From NCBI GenBank assembly GCA_000437755.1, contig FR900167.1, forward strand, positions 1,712-16,757: DNA of 15,046 nt. Reading direction: 5' to 3'. Within the stretch, counting starts at the first letter, position 1, and each line of letters starts with the position of its first letter. This stretch comes from Roseburia sp. CAG:303. GTDB taxonomy: Bacteria; Bacillota; Clostridia; Lachnospirales; Lachnospiraceae. The position numbers were made by a program, and so were the translations under genes. Below, one piece after another: positions 6,298-13,505 of the stretch. The notes beneath the pieces are model-generated. The model had not been told where the DNA came from. It did not search any database and saw only the letters and a list, made by a program, of their open reading frames with translations.

Positions 6298-8307
6298 TTA
6301 TTCTTCTTCTTTGTTTACTTCTTCTGTGTTTACTTCTTCTGTGTCCGCAGTGTCTTCTTTTTTCTCTATTTCTATTTCAATCTGCGGCTTTTCGTCTTCT
6401 TCCGGCTTCGGTTCTTCTTTTGCATCCGGATCTTTTCCCTCAAATAATGCCATGAACTGCTTTCCTGTAATATTCTCCTTCTTAAACAGATAATCCGCAA
6501 TCCGATCCATTGCTTCCCTGTTTTCAGAAAGAAGCTTCTTCGCCTTCTCATAACATTCTTTTAAAAGTTCCTTTACTTCCGTATCTACTTCCGTATAGGT
6601 TGCATCTGAGCAGTTCAGCACGGTTCTTCCTGATAAATAGGTATCCTGTTCTTTTTCAAGACACATCAGTCCGAATTTATCAGACATACCATACTGTGTA
6701 ATCATGGCTCTCGCCAGATCTGTGGCTTTCTCCATGTCATTCGCCGCTCCGGTCGTTACCGTATCAAAGACAATCTCCTCTGCAGCACGTCCTCCGAGCA
6801 GTGTGACGATTCTGGTCAGAAGTTCATCCTTTGTCATAAGATACTTCTCTTCTTCCGGAACCTGCATAACATATCCAAGTGAGCCCATTGTTCTTGGAAC
6901 AATCGTAATCTTCTGCACCGGTTCTGCCTTTTTCTCGAGAGCAGTAATCATGGCATGACCTACTTCATGGTAAGCCACTGTCTTCTTCTCGACTTCACTT
7001 AAGATTCTGTCTTTCTTCTCTTTACCGGCAATTACCACTTCCACTGCTTCTAATAAATCAGCCTGTGAAATTGCCTGCCTGCCGTTCTTAACTGCATTGA
7101 TCGCAGCTTCATTCACCATATTTGCCAGATCCGATCCGACTGCACCCGAGGTGGCCAGTGCAACTTCTTCCAAATCAACGGTTTCATCCATCAGCACATC
7201 CTTGGAATGCACCTTCAGGGTTTCCACTCTTCCCTTTAAATCCGGCTTATCTACAATAATTCTCCGGTCAAAACGTCCCGGTCTTAACAATGCCTTATCC
7301 AGCACATCCGGCCGGTTCGTTGCCGCCAGGATAATCAGTCCCTTGGAAGAATCAAAACCATCCATCTCAGACAGCAGCTGGTTCAATGTCTGTTCTCTCT
7401 CGTCATTTCCACCGCCGTATCTGGAATCCCTGCTCTTACCGATCGCATCAATCTCATCGATAAAAATGATACAAGGAGCAGCCTGCTGTGCCTGTTTAAA
7501 CAGATCCCTTACTCTCGAAGCACCAACTCCGACAAACATTTCTACAAAATCAGAACCTGACAGGGAGAAAAACGGTACATTCGCCTCACCTGCAACTGCT
7601 TTGGCAAGCAGTGTTTTACCGGTACCAGGAGGTCCGACAAGCAATGCTCCCTTCGGCAGTTTTGCACCGATTTTTGCATATTTGCCAGGATTATGCAGGA
7701 AATCCACAATTTCCTTCAAAGATTCTTTTGCTTCTTCCTGACCTGCCACATCCAGGAAGGTCACCCCGGTCTTCTTCTGTTCGTACATCTTTGCATTGGA
7801 CTTTCCTACACCCATGATTCCGCCGCCACCCATGCCGCCGGTCATACGTTTCAGGAAAAATCCCATCACAAAATAAATCAATGCAAATGGAAGTACCCAT
7901 GATACAATAAATTCCACAATCACGGAATTCGTACTCTCATCATTCACCTTCCAGTCAACATCGGAAGCTTCCAGTTCTTCCTGAAGCTTATCCCCACTCA
8001 GTACCATGGTCCAGTAGGCGAATTTCTCACCTGTCAGGGTATACCGTTCTTCTTTCGGATAAATGAGAATCATTCCCTTGGAACTTACTTCTACTTCATC
8101 AACTTCACCCTTCTCAAGCATGGACAGGAACTTGCTGTACTTTATCTCCTTGCGTGAGGTACTCTGTACAACCGAGCTGAACATGGTAACTAACATCAGT
8201 GTTGCCAGAAGTGCAACAACAATGGTTATCACTTTCTGTTTATTTTTCTTATTCTTGTTATTGTCATCACCATCTTTTAATGGCTGATTTTCATTATTAT
8301 TTTCCAT
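6298..8307 (-). CDS. ftsH: ATP-dependent zinc metalloprotease FtsH
   Basis: The 669-residue protein is the membrane-anchored AAA+ protease that extracts and degrades misfolded membrane proteins and short-lived regulators as a hexamer. In order: a charged Asn/Lys-rich cytoplasmic start (1-24), a helix (25-47), a small extracellular domain (48-127), a second helix (about 129-152), and a Gly-rich linker (157-168). The AAA+ module has Walker A GPPGTGKT (225-232), the FVGVG pore loop (258-262), Walker B IFIDEID (281-287) and the second region of homology ATNRPDVLDKALLRPGRFDRR (329-349). The protease domain has the zinc site HEVGH (447-451), with Asp524 as the likely third ligand. The last 45 residues are an acidic, low-complexity tail with a duplicated TEEVN. 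The start is supported by AGAGGA about five bases upstream. It has its own promoter, divergent from pyrG, and is probably co-transcribed with exoA. Confidence 0.97.
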   Translation of the reverse strand: MENNNENQPLKDGDDNNKNKKNKQKVITIVVALLATLMLVTMFSSVVQSTSRKEIKYSKFLSMLEKGEVDEVEVSSKGMILIYPKEERYTLTGEKFAYWTMVLSGDKLQEELEASDVDWKVNDESTNSVIVEFIVSWVLPFALIYFVMGFFLKRMTGGMGGGGIMGVGKSNAKMYEQKKTGVTFLDVAGQEEAKESLKEIVDFLHNPGKYAKIGAKLPKGALLVGPPGTGKTLLAKAVAGEANVPFFSLSGSDFVEMFVGVGASRVRDLFKQAQQAAPCIIFIDEIDAIGKSRDSRYGGGNDEREQTLNQLLSEMDGFDSSKGLIILAATNRPDVLDKALLRPGRFDRRIIVDKPDLKGRVETLKVHSKDVLMDETVDLEEVALATSGAVGSDLANMVNEAAINAVKNGRQAISQADLLEAVEVVIAGKEKKDRILSEVEKKTVAYHEVGHAMITALEKKAEPVQKITIVPRTMGSLGYVMQVPEEEKYLMTKDELLTRIVTLLGGRAAEEIVFDTVTTGAANDMEKATDLARAMITQYGMSDKFGLMCLEKEQDTYLSGRTVLNCSDATYTEVDTEVKELLKECYEKAKKLLSENREAMDRIADYLFKKENITGKQFMALFEGKDPDAKEEPKPEEDEKPQIEIEIEKKEDTADTEEVNTEEVNKEEE
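6314..6343. repeat. Perfect 15-bp tandem duplication in the ftsH tail
   Basis: TTTACTTCTTCTGTG occurs twice back to back (6314-6328, 6329-6343), in frame, encoding a repeated Thr-Glu-Glu-Val-Asn unit near the end of FtsH. This looks like a slippage product in a low-complexity acidic tail and may vary between strains. Confidence 0.75.
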
Positions 8308-8358
8308 TCTGTCCTCTTTCCGTATTAAATTTGCAAGCCTGTAAAGCTATACTTATAT

Positions 8359-8387
8359 AGTATACTGTTAGTTTTCACATAAATCAA
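8359..8387 (-). promoter_or_regulatory. ftsH promoter
   Basis: On the minus strand, TTGATT (8382-8387) and TATACT (8359-8364) are 17 bp apart, about 50 bases before the ftsH start. An inverted repeat, CAATA-ATGA-TATTG (8385-8398), overlaps the -35 box and could be a regulator site. No CIRCE or CtsR-type heat-shock box is visible. Confidence 0.6.
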
Positions 8388-8444
8388 TAATGATATTGTG
8401 ATTTTTTTGTTAAATGATTATTTTCAAGATTTTTAAAATTTCTA

Positions 8445-8473
8445 TTGGATTATTTTTCTTTCCGTTGTATAAT
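8445..8473 (+). promoter_or_regulatory. pyrG promoter
   Basis: TTGGAT (8445-8450) and a perfect TATAAT (8468-8473) are 17 bp apart in the AT-rich divergent region. Transcription should begin near 8480, giving a leader of about 60 bases that ends in GAGGAGG seven bases before the pyrG ATG. The leader has no terminator hairpin and no G-run at the expected start, so the CTP-sensing attenuation known from Bacillus pyrG is not apparent. Confidence 0.65.
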
Positions 8474-8540
8474 AATATCTTAAAAGGCGAATTTTGTCTA
8501 AAATGTAATATTCCGATTTAAAATCACGAGGAGGATTAAA

Positions 8541-10151
8541 ATGCCAGTTAAATATGTTTTTGTTACAGGCGGTGTTGTTTCAGGACTTGGTAAGGGTATT
8601 ACCGCAGCATCTCTGGGACGTTTATTAAAAGCGCGTGGCTACAAAGTTACCATGCAGAAGTTTGACCCATATATCAATATTGACCCGGGTACGATGAACC
8701 CAATCCAGCATGGAGAAGTATTTGTAACGGATGATGGAGCCGAAACAGATCTTGACCTTGGACATTATGAAAGATTTATCGATGAAAACCTGACTAAAAA
8801 TTCAAACGTAACTACCGGTAAAATCTACTGGTCCGTATTGCAGAAAGAAAGACGCGGGGATTTCGGCGGAGGAACGGTTCAGGTTATTCCACATATCACA
8901 AACGAAATCAAGAGCAGATTTCACAGAAACTTTTCCACAACGGAAACTGAGATTGCAATCATTGAAGTAGGCGGAACGGTCGGCGATATCGAAAGCCAGC
9001 CTTATCTTGAATCCATCCGTCAGTTCCAGCATGAAGTCGGACGTGAAAATGCGATCCTGATTCACGTTACCCTGATTCCTTATCTGCGTGCGTCAGGTGA
9101 AATGAAAACGAAACCTACACAGGCCAGTGTAAAGGAACTGCAGGGAATGGGTATCCAGCCGGATATCATTGTATGCCGTACCGAACTTCCGTTAGACAAA
9201 TCTTTAAAAGATAAGATTGCTTTATTCTGCAATGTGCCGAGCGATCATGTATTACAGAATCTTGATGTGGAACTTTTATACGAAGCTCCGCTTGCAATGG
9301 AAAAAGAGCATCTTGCCGAAGTTGCCTGCAAATGTCTGCAGCTTGACTGCCCGGAACCAGATTTAAAAGAATGGACCGAAATGATCGAACGTGCAAAGCA
9401 TCCTAAGAAATCCGTTGATATTGCACTTGTCGGAAAATATATTTCCCTGCATGATGCCTATATCAGTGTGGTTGAAGCATTAAAACACGGCGGTATCGTC
9501 AACGATGCCGAAGTTCATATTAAATGGGTGGATTCCGAAACCGTTACTCCTGAAAATGTGGATGAAATTCTTGGACAGGTGTCCGGTATTCTTGTACCTG
9601 GCGGTTTTGGCGACAGAGGTATTGAAGGTAAGATTACTGCTATCCGCTATGCAAGAGAACATAAGATCCCATTCCTCGGCTTATGTCTGGGAATGCAGCT
9701 TTCCATCGTGGAATATGCAAGAAATGTTTTGGAATATGCAGATGCTCACAGTGTTGAACTGGATCCGCAGACCACACATCCGGTTATCCACTTAATGCCG
9801 GATCAGGATGGTATCGAAGACATCGGCGGAACTTTAAGATTAGGTTCTTATCCATGTGTTCTTGATAAGACATCCAAAGCCTATGCATTATATGGCGAAG
9901 AGACCATTCATGAACGTCACAGACATCGTTATGAAGTAAATAACGATTACCGCAAAGCCCTGATTGAACATGGCATGAAGCTTTCCGGTATTTCCCCTGA
10001 CGGAAGAATTGTAGAAATGATCGAACTGGATGACCATCCATGGTTCGTTGCCACACAGGCACATCCGGAATTAAAATCAAGACCAAACAGACCACATCCT
10101 TTATTCCGTGGATTTGTAAATGCAGCTGTAACATACAGTGAATCAAAATAA
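8541..10151 (+). CDS. pyrG: CTP synthase (glutamine-hydrolysing)
   Basis: The 536-residue enzyme converts UTP, ATP and glutamine to CTP, the last step of de novo pyrimidine nucleotide synthesis. The N-terminal synthetase domain (1 to about 270) has the P-loop-like FVTGGVVSGLGKG (7-19), the nucleotide/Mg region around Asp70 to Gly74, and EVGGTVGDIES (142-152). The C-terminal glutamine amidotransferase domain (about 292-536) has the oxyanion region PGGFGDRG (353-360), the nucleophile Cys382 in LGLCLGMQ, and the His508/Glu510 partners in AHPE. Nothing is missing and the length is typical. It is monocistronic: its own promoter, a strong GAGGAGG site, and a strong hairpin terminator 10 bases after the stop. 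It is the only long gene on the plus strand in this part of the window. Confidence 0.98.
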   Translation: MPVKYVFVTGGVVSGLGKGITAASLGRLLKARGYKVTMQKFDPYINIDPGTMNPIQHGEVFVTDDGAETDLDLGHYERFIDENLTKNSNVTTGKIYWSVLQKERRGDFGGGTVQVIPHITNEIKSRFHRNFSTTETEIAIIEVGGTVGDIESQPYLESIRQFQHEVGRENAILIHVTLIPYLRASGEMKTKPTQASVKELQGMGIQPDIIVCRTELPLDKSLKDKIALFCNVPSDHVLQNLDVELLYEAPLAMEKEHLAEVACKCLQLDCPEPDLKEWTEMIERAKHPKKSVDIALVGKYISLHDAYISVVEALKHGGIVNDAEVHIKWVDSETVTPENVDEILGQVSGILVPGGFGDRGIEGKITAIRYAREHKIPFLGLCLGMQLSIVEYARNVLEYADAHSVELDPQTTHPVIHLMPDQDGIEDIGGTLRLGSYPCVLDKTSKAYALYGEETIHERHRHRYEVNNDYRKALIEHGMKLSGISPDGRIVEMIELDDHPWFVATQAHPELKSRPNRPHPLFRGFVNAAVTYSESK

Positions 10152-10161
10152 ATTTTAACAA

Positions 10162-10212
10162 AATAAGAGAAGAAACTCCGGGAAAATTTCTCCCGGAGTT
10201 TCTTCTCTTATT
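10162..10212. terminator. Bidirectional intrinsic terminator between pyrG and the metal operon
   Basis: There are two perfect 22-base arms (10162-10183 and 10191-10212) with a 7-base loop, and a GC core CTCCGGGA/TCCCGGAG. The outer arms are A-rich on the left and T-rich on the right, so either transcript ends in a U-rich tract. It sits 10 bases after pyrG and 19 bases after the ATPase stop, serving both converging genes. Confidence 0.9.
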
Positions 10213-10231
10213 AATCATTATTGTGATATTT

Positions 10232-12100
10232 TTAAAGATTACCTGTACGCAATGCTCTTGTTGCATTTAATACTGCAATTACCATAACTCCGACATCAGC
10301 AAATATCGCAATCCACATATTGGCGATACCCAGTGCTCCGAGTACCAGGCAGACAAATTTTACTGCCAGTGCAAATACAATATTTTCATATACGATACGC
10401 AATGTCTTTCTTGAGATCTTCATCGCCAGTGCTATCTTAGCGGGATCATCATCCATCAGGACAATATCTGCGGCTTCAATCGCTGCGTCCGATCCCATAG
10501 CTCCCATGGCGATTCCGATATCCGCTCTCGATAAAACCGGTGCATCATTGATTCCATCTCCCACAAATGCAAGTTTTTCCTTTGCACCTTTCATTGCAAG
10601 GAGTTCCTCTATCTTCTCTACCTTGTCAGCAGGAAGTAATTCGCTGTGGACTTCATCCACACCCAGCTCTGCTGCCACACTGTCCGCTACTTTCTTCGCA
10701 TCTCCCGTGAGCATCACCGTTTTCTTCACTCCTGCTTCCTTCAGCCCCTGAATTGCTGCTTTTGAGTTCTTCTTAATGACATCCGATATTAGAATATATC
10801 CTGCATATCTGCCGTCAACAGCAACATGGATTACCGTTCCTGCTTTCTCCGGCATATCTGCCTGTATCTCAATTCTCTTCATCAGCTTGCCATTTCCTGC
10901 ATACACCTGGTGTCCATCCACCATGGCACTCACACCGTGTCCGCTGATTTCTTCCACATCTGTTACTCTTGTATTATCTATCTTCTCTGCATATGCTTCT
11001 TTCAGGCTCTTACTGATCGGGTGTGTGGAATAGCTTTCCGCATATGCCGCATAGTACAGAAGTTCCCTTTGTTCCATATTCTGAGGTCTGATATCCGTTA
11101 CCTTAAACACACCTTCTGTCAGTGTTCCAGTCTTATCAAATACAATGTACTTCGACTGGGAAAGCAGTTCCAGATAGCTCGAACCCTTGACCAGAATTCC
11201 TCTTGCAGATGCACCGCCGATTCCTCCAAAAAAACTAAGTGGAATCGAGATAACCAATGCACATGGACAGCTGATTACAAGAAATGTCAATGCACGTTCA
11301 ATCCATTTTCCAAACTCTGCCGGATTTCCCATAATCAGATTTACCACGGTCGGAAGAACCGCAAGTGCAAGTGCGGAATAACAGACTGCCGGTGTATAAT
11401 ATTTTGCAAATCTCGTAATAAAGTTCTCAGATCTTGATTTCTTCATGCTGGAATTTTCTACCAGATCAAGAATCTTTGAAACCGTTGACTCTCCGAACTC
11501 TTTCGTGGTACGGATCTTTAACAGACCAGACAAATTCACGCATCCGCTGATAATCTCATCGCCTTCCTGTACCTCACGCGGAACACTTTCTCCTGTCAAC
11601 GCACTTGTATTTAAAGTTGATTTTCCTTCCGTTACCACACCATCAATCGGCACTTTTTCTCCAGGCTGTACCACAATAACCGTTCCGGTTTCCACGTCAT
11701 CCGGGTCGACCTGTTCCAGTTTTCCATCGTTTTCAATATTCGCATAATCCGGACGGATATCCATCAGAGCAGATATATTCTTACGGCTTTTTCCAACCGC
11801 ATAGCTCTGGAACAGTTCTCCTATCTGATAGAAAAGCATAACCGCAACACCTTCGGCATAGTCACCCAGACAGATCGCTCCAATCGTTGCCACTGCCATC
11901 AGAAAATTCTCATCAAAGACTTCCCCATGCACAATTCCAAGAACTGCTTTTCGCAAAATATCATAACCAATTACTGCATACGGAATCAGAAACAGTACAA
12001 AGCGGATCCGTTTTTCTTCTATCGGTGCCAGCATAAATGCCGCCAGCAGTACAGCTGCTATAATAATACGATATAAAACTTTTTTCTGCTTTTTTGTCAT
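10232..12100 (-). CDS. cadA: P1B-type Zn/Cd/Pb-exporting ATPase without N-terminal metal-binding domain
   Basis: This 622-residue protein is a heavy-metal-exporting P-type ATPase. Visible in order: N-terminal helices from residue 9, the actuator motif TGES (169-172), the metal-site CPC in helix 6 (278-280), the phosphorylation site DKTGTLTE (Asp322), the heavy-metal HP dipeptide (360-361), GDGIND (514-519), and two C-terminal helices with Lys581 and a Asp602-x-Gly604 pair. CPC together with this Lys and DxG points to the Zn/Cd/Pb subgroup (P1B-2) rather than copper. The usual N-terminal HMA domain is absent: the protein starts only eight residues before the first helix. That domain is instead the separate small gene immediately upstream. 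GAGGAG lies close to the ATG. It is the last gene of an ArsR-HMA-ATPase operon and ends 19 bases before a strong terminator. Exact metal preference is inferred. Confidence 0.92.
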   Translation of the reverse strand: MTKKQKKVLYRIIIAAVLLAAFMLAPIEEKRIRFVLFLIPYAVIGYDILRKAVLGIVHGEVFDENFLMAVATIGAICLGDYAEGVAVMLFYQIGELFQSYAVGKSRKNISALMDIRPDYANIENDGKLEQVDPDDVETGTVIVVQPGEKVPIDGVVTEGKSTLNTSALTGESVPREVQEGDEIISGCVNLSGLLKIRTTKEFGESTVSKILDLVENSSMKKSRSENFITRFAKYYTPAVCYSALALAVLPTVVNLIMGNPAEFGKWIERALTFLVISCPCALVISIPLSFFGGIGGASARGILVKGSSYLELLSQSKYIVFDKTGTLTEGVFKVTDIRPQNMEQRELLYYAAYAESYSTHPISKSLKEAYAEKIDNTRVTDVEEISGHGVSAMVDGHQVYAGNGKLMKRIEIQADMPEKAGTVIHVAVDGRYAGYILISDVIKKNSKAAIQGLKEAGVKKTVMLTGDAKKVADSVAAELGVDEVHSELLPADKVEKIEELLAMKGAKEKLAFVGDGINDAPVLSRADIGIAMGAMGSDAAIEAADIVLMDDDPAKIALAMKISRKTLRIVYENIVFALAVKFVCLVLGALGIANMWIAIFADVGVMVIAVLNATRALRTGNL

Positions 12101-12126
12101 ATTCTCCTCATTTCCAGGTACTTTTC

Positions 12127-12348
12127 CTAGTCCATGAAAATCTCACAGTCCGGTTCTACCTTCTTGCATGCTTTTAATACATCGTTCATAACTTTTTTCT
12201 GCTCTGCACCTTCTGCAAATTCAACCTTCATCTTCTGTGTCATAAAACTTACCGTTGCATCCTGGACACCTTCTGTTTTCTTTGCTGCTTCTTCCATCTT
12301 TAATGCACATGCTGCACAATCTACTTCTATCTTATATGTCTTCTTCAT
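12127..12348 (-). CDS. Stand-alone heavy-metal-associated (HMA) domain protein
   Basis: This is a 73-residue ferredoxin-like metal-binding protein. The metal motif is VDCAACALKMEEA, with Cys11 and Cys14 as the CxxC pair. It begins right after beta-strand 1 as in CopZ-type chaperones, but has Val-Asp instead of the copper-type Gly-Met-Thr before the first Cys. An Asp before CxxC resembles the Zn/Cd-type domains at the front of CadA and ZntA ATPases. It is placed 26 bases before an ATPase lacking such a domain, so it most likely supplies the missing domain in trans. AAAGG lies eight bases before the ATG. Two further Cys residues (60 and 68) lie near the C-terminus. Binding of copper instead cannot be excluded from sequence. 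Confidence 0.88.
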   Translation of the reverse strand: MKKTYKIEVDCAACALKMEEAAKKTEGVQDATVSFMTQKMKVEFAEGAEQKKVMNDVLKACKKVEPDCEIFMD

Positions 12349-12387
12349 AATTAATACCTTTCCTTTCTAAATCCATCAATCTTTCTG

Positions 12388-12705
12388 TTATTCTTCCACA
12401 TGCTCCATACCCATATTAATAATATTTCTCACATGTTCATCATCCAGTGCATAAAAAATACTCTTGCCTTCCCTCCGGAACCTTACCAGCTTTGAATCCT
12501 TTAATATCCTGAGCTGATGGCTTACAGATGACTGCGTCATATTCAGCACCTGTGCAATATCATTTACACACAATTCATTTTCGGACAACACATACAATAT
12601 CTTTATTCTGGTAGAATCCCCAAATATCTTAAACAATTCCGCCAAATCATATAATATCTCATCATCCGGCTGCTGCTCCATAATCTCCTGTAATTTTTCG
12701 TCCAT
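12388..12705 (-). CDS. ArsR/SmtB-family metal-responsive repressor
   Basis: This is a 105-residue winged-helix repressor. The helix-turn-helix is NDIAQVLNMTQSSVSHQLRI (48-67) and the wing RREGKSIFYAL (77-87). The last helix carries Asp89, His91, His102 and Glu105. Their spacing (2, 11, 3) is exactly that of the alpha-5 zinc site of SmtB (Asp104, His106, His117, Glu120). CzrA differs by having His at the last place. The alpha-3N cysteine motif of CadC (ELCVCDL) is reduced to one Cys (ELCVND), so a zinc-type sensor is favoured. The start at 12705 has AAAGGAG four bases upstream. The frame extends to 12759, but that start has no ribosome site and lies inside the operator. It is first in the operon with the HMA protein (39 bases apart) and ATPase, and is probably autoregulated: metal binding would release it and induce export. 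Confidence 0.93.
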   Translation of the reverse strand: MDEKLQEIMEQQPDDEILYDLAELFKIFGDSTRIKILYVLSENELCVNDIAQVLNMTQSSVSHQLRILKDSKLVRFRREGKSIFYALDDEHVRNIINMGMEHVEE

Positions 12706-12744
12706 TCTACTCCTTTCCTGAAAATTTATCTCCATTGCTTTTTT

Positions 12745-12775
12745 TGAATATATGTTCATTTATTCATATGTTCAT
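12745..12775. promoter_or_regulatory. ArsR/SmtB-type operator
   Basis: The 10-mer ATATGTTCAT occurs twice in direct orientation (12750-12759 and 12766-12775, 16 bp apart). The first copy forms part of an imperfect palindrome, TGAATATATGTTCA (12745-12758). TGAA...TTCA half-sites are typical of SmtB/CzrA-like operators. The block begins inside the -10 box and covers the start site of the metal operon. Confidence 0.75.
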
Positions 12776-12802
12776 AATAAACTATTTATATACATTTGTC
12801 AA
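12774..12802 (-). promoter_or_regulatory. Promoter of the metal-efflux operon, with upstream A/T element
   Basis: On the minus strand, a perfect TTGACA (12797-12802), a 17-bp spacer and TATTAT (12774-12779). Just upstream (12808-12826) is an A/T-only perfect palindrome of 9-bp arms around one base, which fits an UP element contacted by RNA polymerase alpha. The leader to the arsR start is about 60 bases and contains the operator repeats. Confidence 0.8.
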
Positions 12803-12834
12803 TACTGTTTTTTATATTATAAAAAATTTCTCAC

Positions 12835-12863
12835 TATACAAATTCCTGTGAATCATATATACT
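12835..12863 (+). promoter_or_regulatory. Possible promoter of the peptidase-like gene
   Basis: TATACA (12835-12840) and TATACT (12858-12863) are 17 bp apart, about 75 bases before the TTG start. The -35 match is weak (4 of 6), so confidence is moderate. It is divergent from the metal operon promoter and separated from its operator by about 60 bp. Confidence 0.45.
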
Positions 12864-12935
12864 ATATTAAGACTTTTTGTCATGGGATATCTGCTGAATT
12901 GCAAAAACAGATTTATTTTTTACGAGGTGAACGAG

Positions 12936-13505
12936 TTGAAATCCATATATATTGTATTAACAAAAACAAACACTGCATTATCAAGAGTAATCGGAGTTGT
13001 TACTTCTGAACCATATACCCATGCTTCCATCAGCATGGATAAAAAACTGAACTCTTTATATACTTTTTCCAGACTTCAGCCGGAAAAGCCCCTGCCTGCC
13101 GGATTTACCATTGAAAGTCCCTACACAGGCTATATGGGGCTGCATCCGGATACCGCCTGTGAAGTCTATGAAATGAAAATATCCAATGTTTCTTATCATA
13201 AGATAAAAAAGCAGATTCTGCATATGTCACAGCAATCTGCAATCTACCGCTACAGTATTCTCGGAACAATATACTGTATGTTCCGCATTAAGCACAAACG
13301 TCCAAAGCATTATTTCTGCTCCCAGTTTATCGGTGAACTACTTTCCCAGAGCGGTGCGGTCTGTCTTCCGAAGCACGAATCACTGATGCATCCTGCGGAT
13401 TACCGGGTTATGCCGGAATGTAAGCTGCTTTACCACGGAAATATACAGGGACTTATCCGGCATTACCTGAACAAAAATTCCCGCACTTATTATTTATCAT
13501 TATAA
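12936..13505 (+). CDS. Permuted papain-fold (YiiX/NlpC-P60-like) putative cysteine hydrolase
   Basis: This is a 189-residue cytoplasmic-looking protein with no signal peptide. The pattern matches a circularly permuted NlpC/P60-type hydrolase: an early strand with IYIVLTKTNT, a His in YTHASISMD (His29), then a Cys in HYFCSQFIGELL (Cys128) at the head of a helix. In this fold the His precedes the Cys, unlike ordinary papain-like enzymes. The family contains amidases and peptidases of mostly unknown substrate, so no reaction can be assigned. The start is taken as TTG at 12936: GAGGTG lies six bases before it, and the family-like sequence begins there. An in-frame ATG at 12882 would add 18 residues of unlikely composition and has no good ribosome site. 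The end overlaps the converging membrane-regulator gene by 16 bp with no terminator between. The role in this context is unknown. Confidence 0.75.
   Translation: MKSIYIVLTKTNTALSRVIGVVTSEPYTHASISMDKKLNSLYTFSRLQPEKPLPAGFTIESPYTGYMGLHPDTACEVYEMKISNVSYHKIKKQILHMSQQSAIYRYSILGTIYCMFRIKHKRPKHYFCSQFIGELLSQSGAVCLPKHESLMHPADYRVMPECKLLYHGNIQGLIRHYLNKNSRTYYLSL

Noticed and set aside
7097..7741. 214-codon plus-strand open frame opposite ftsH
   Set aside because: Fully antisense to conserved FtsH AAA+ coding sequence, no ribosome site, low-complexity Ser-rich product: a shadow frame.
8474..8540. CTP-responsive attenuator in the pyrG leader, as in Bacillus
   Set aside because: The leader is only about 60 bases, with no terminator hairpin and no run of G at the expected start for slippage.
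9784..10266. 160-codon minus-strand open frame antisense to pyrG
   Set aside because: Reads through the 22-bp terminator and opposite the conserved amidotransferase domain; no family resemblance.
10826..11437. 203-codon plus-strand open frame opposite the metal ATPase
   Set aside because: Antisense to conserved P-type ATPase motifs, with no start signals.
12706..12759. Longer ArsR start at 12759
   Set aside because: It has no ribosome site and lies in the operator; AAAGGAG directly precedes the ATG at 12705.
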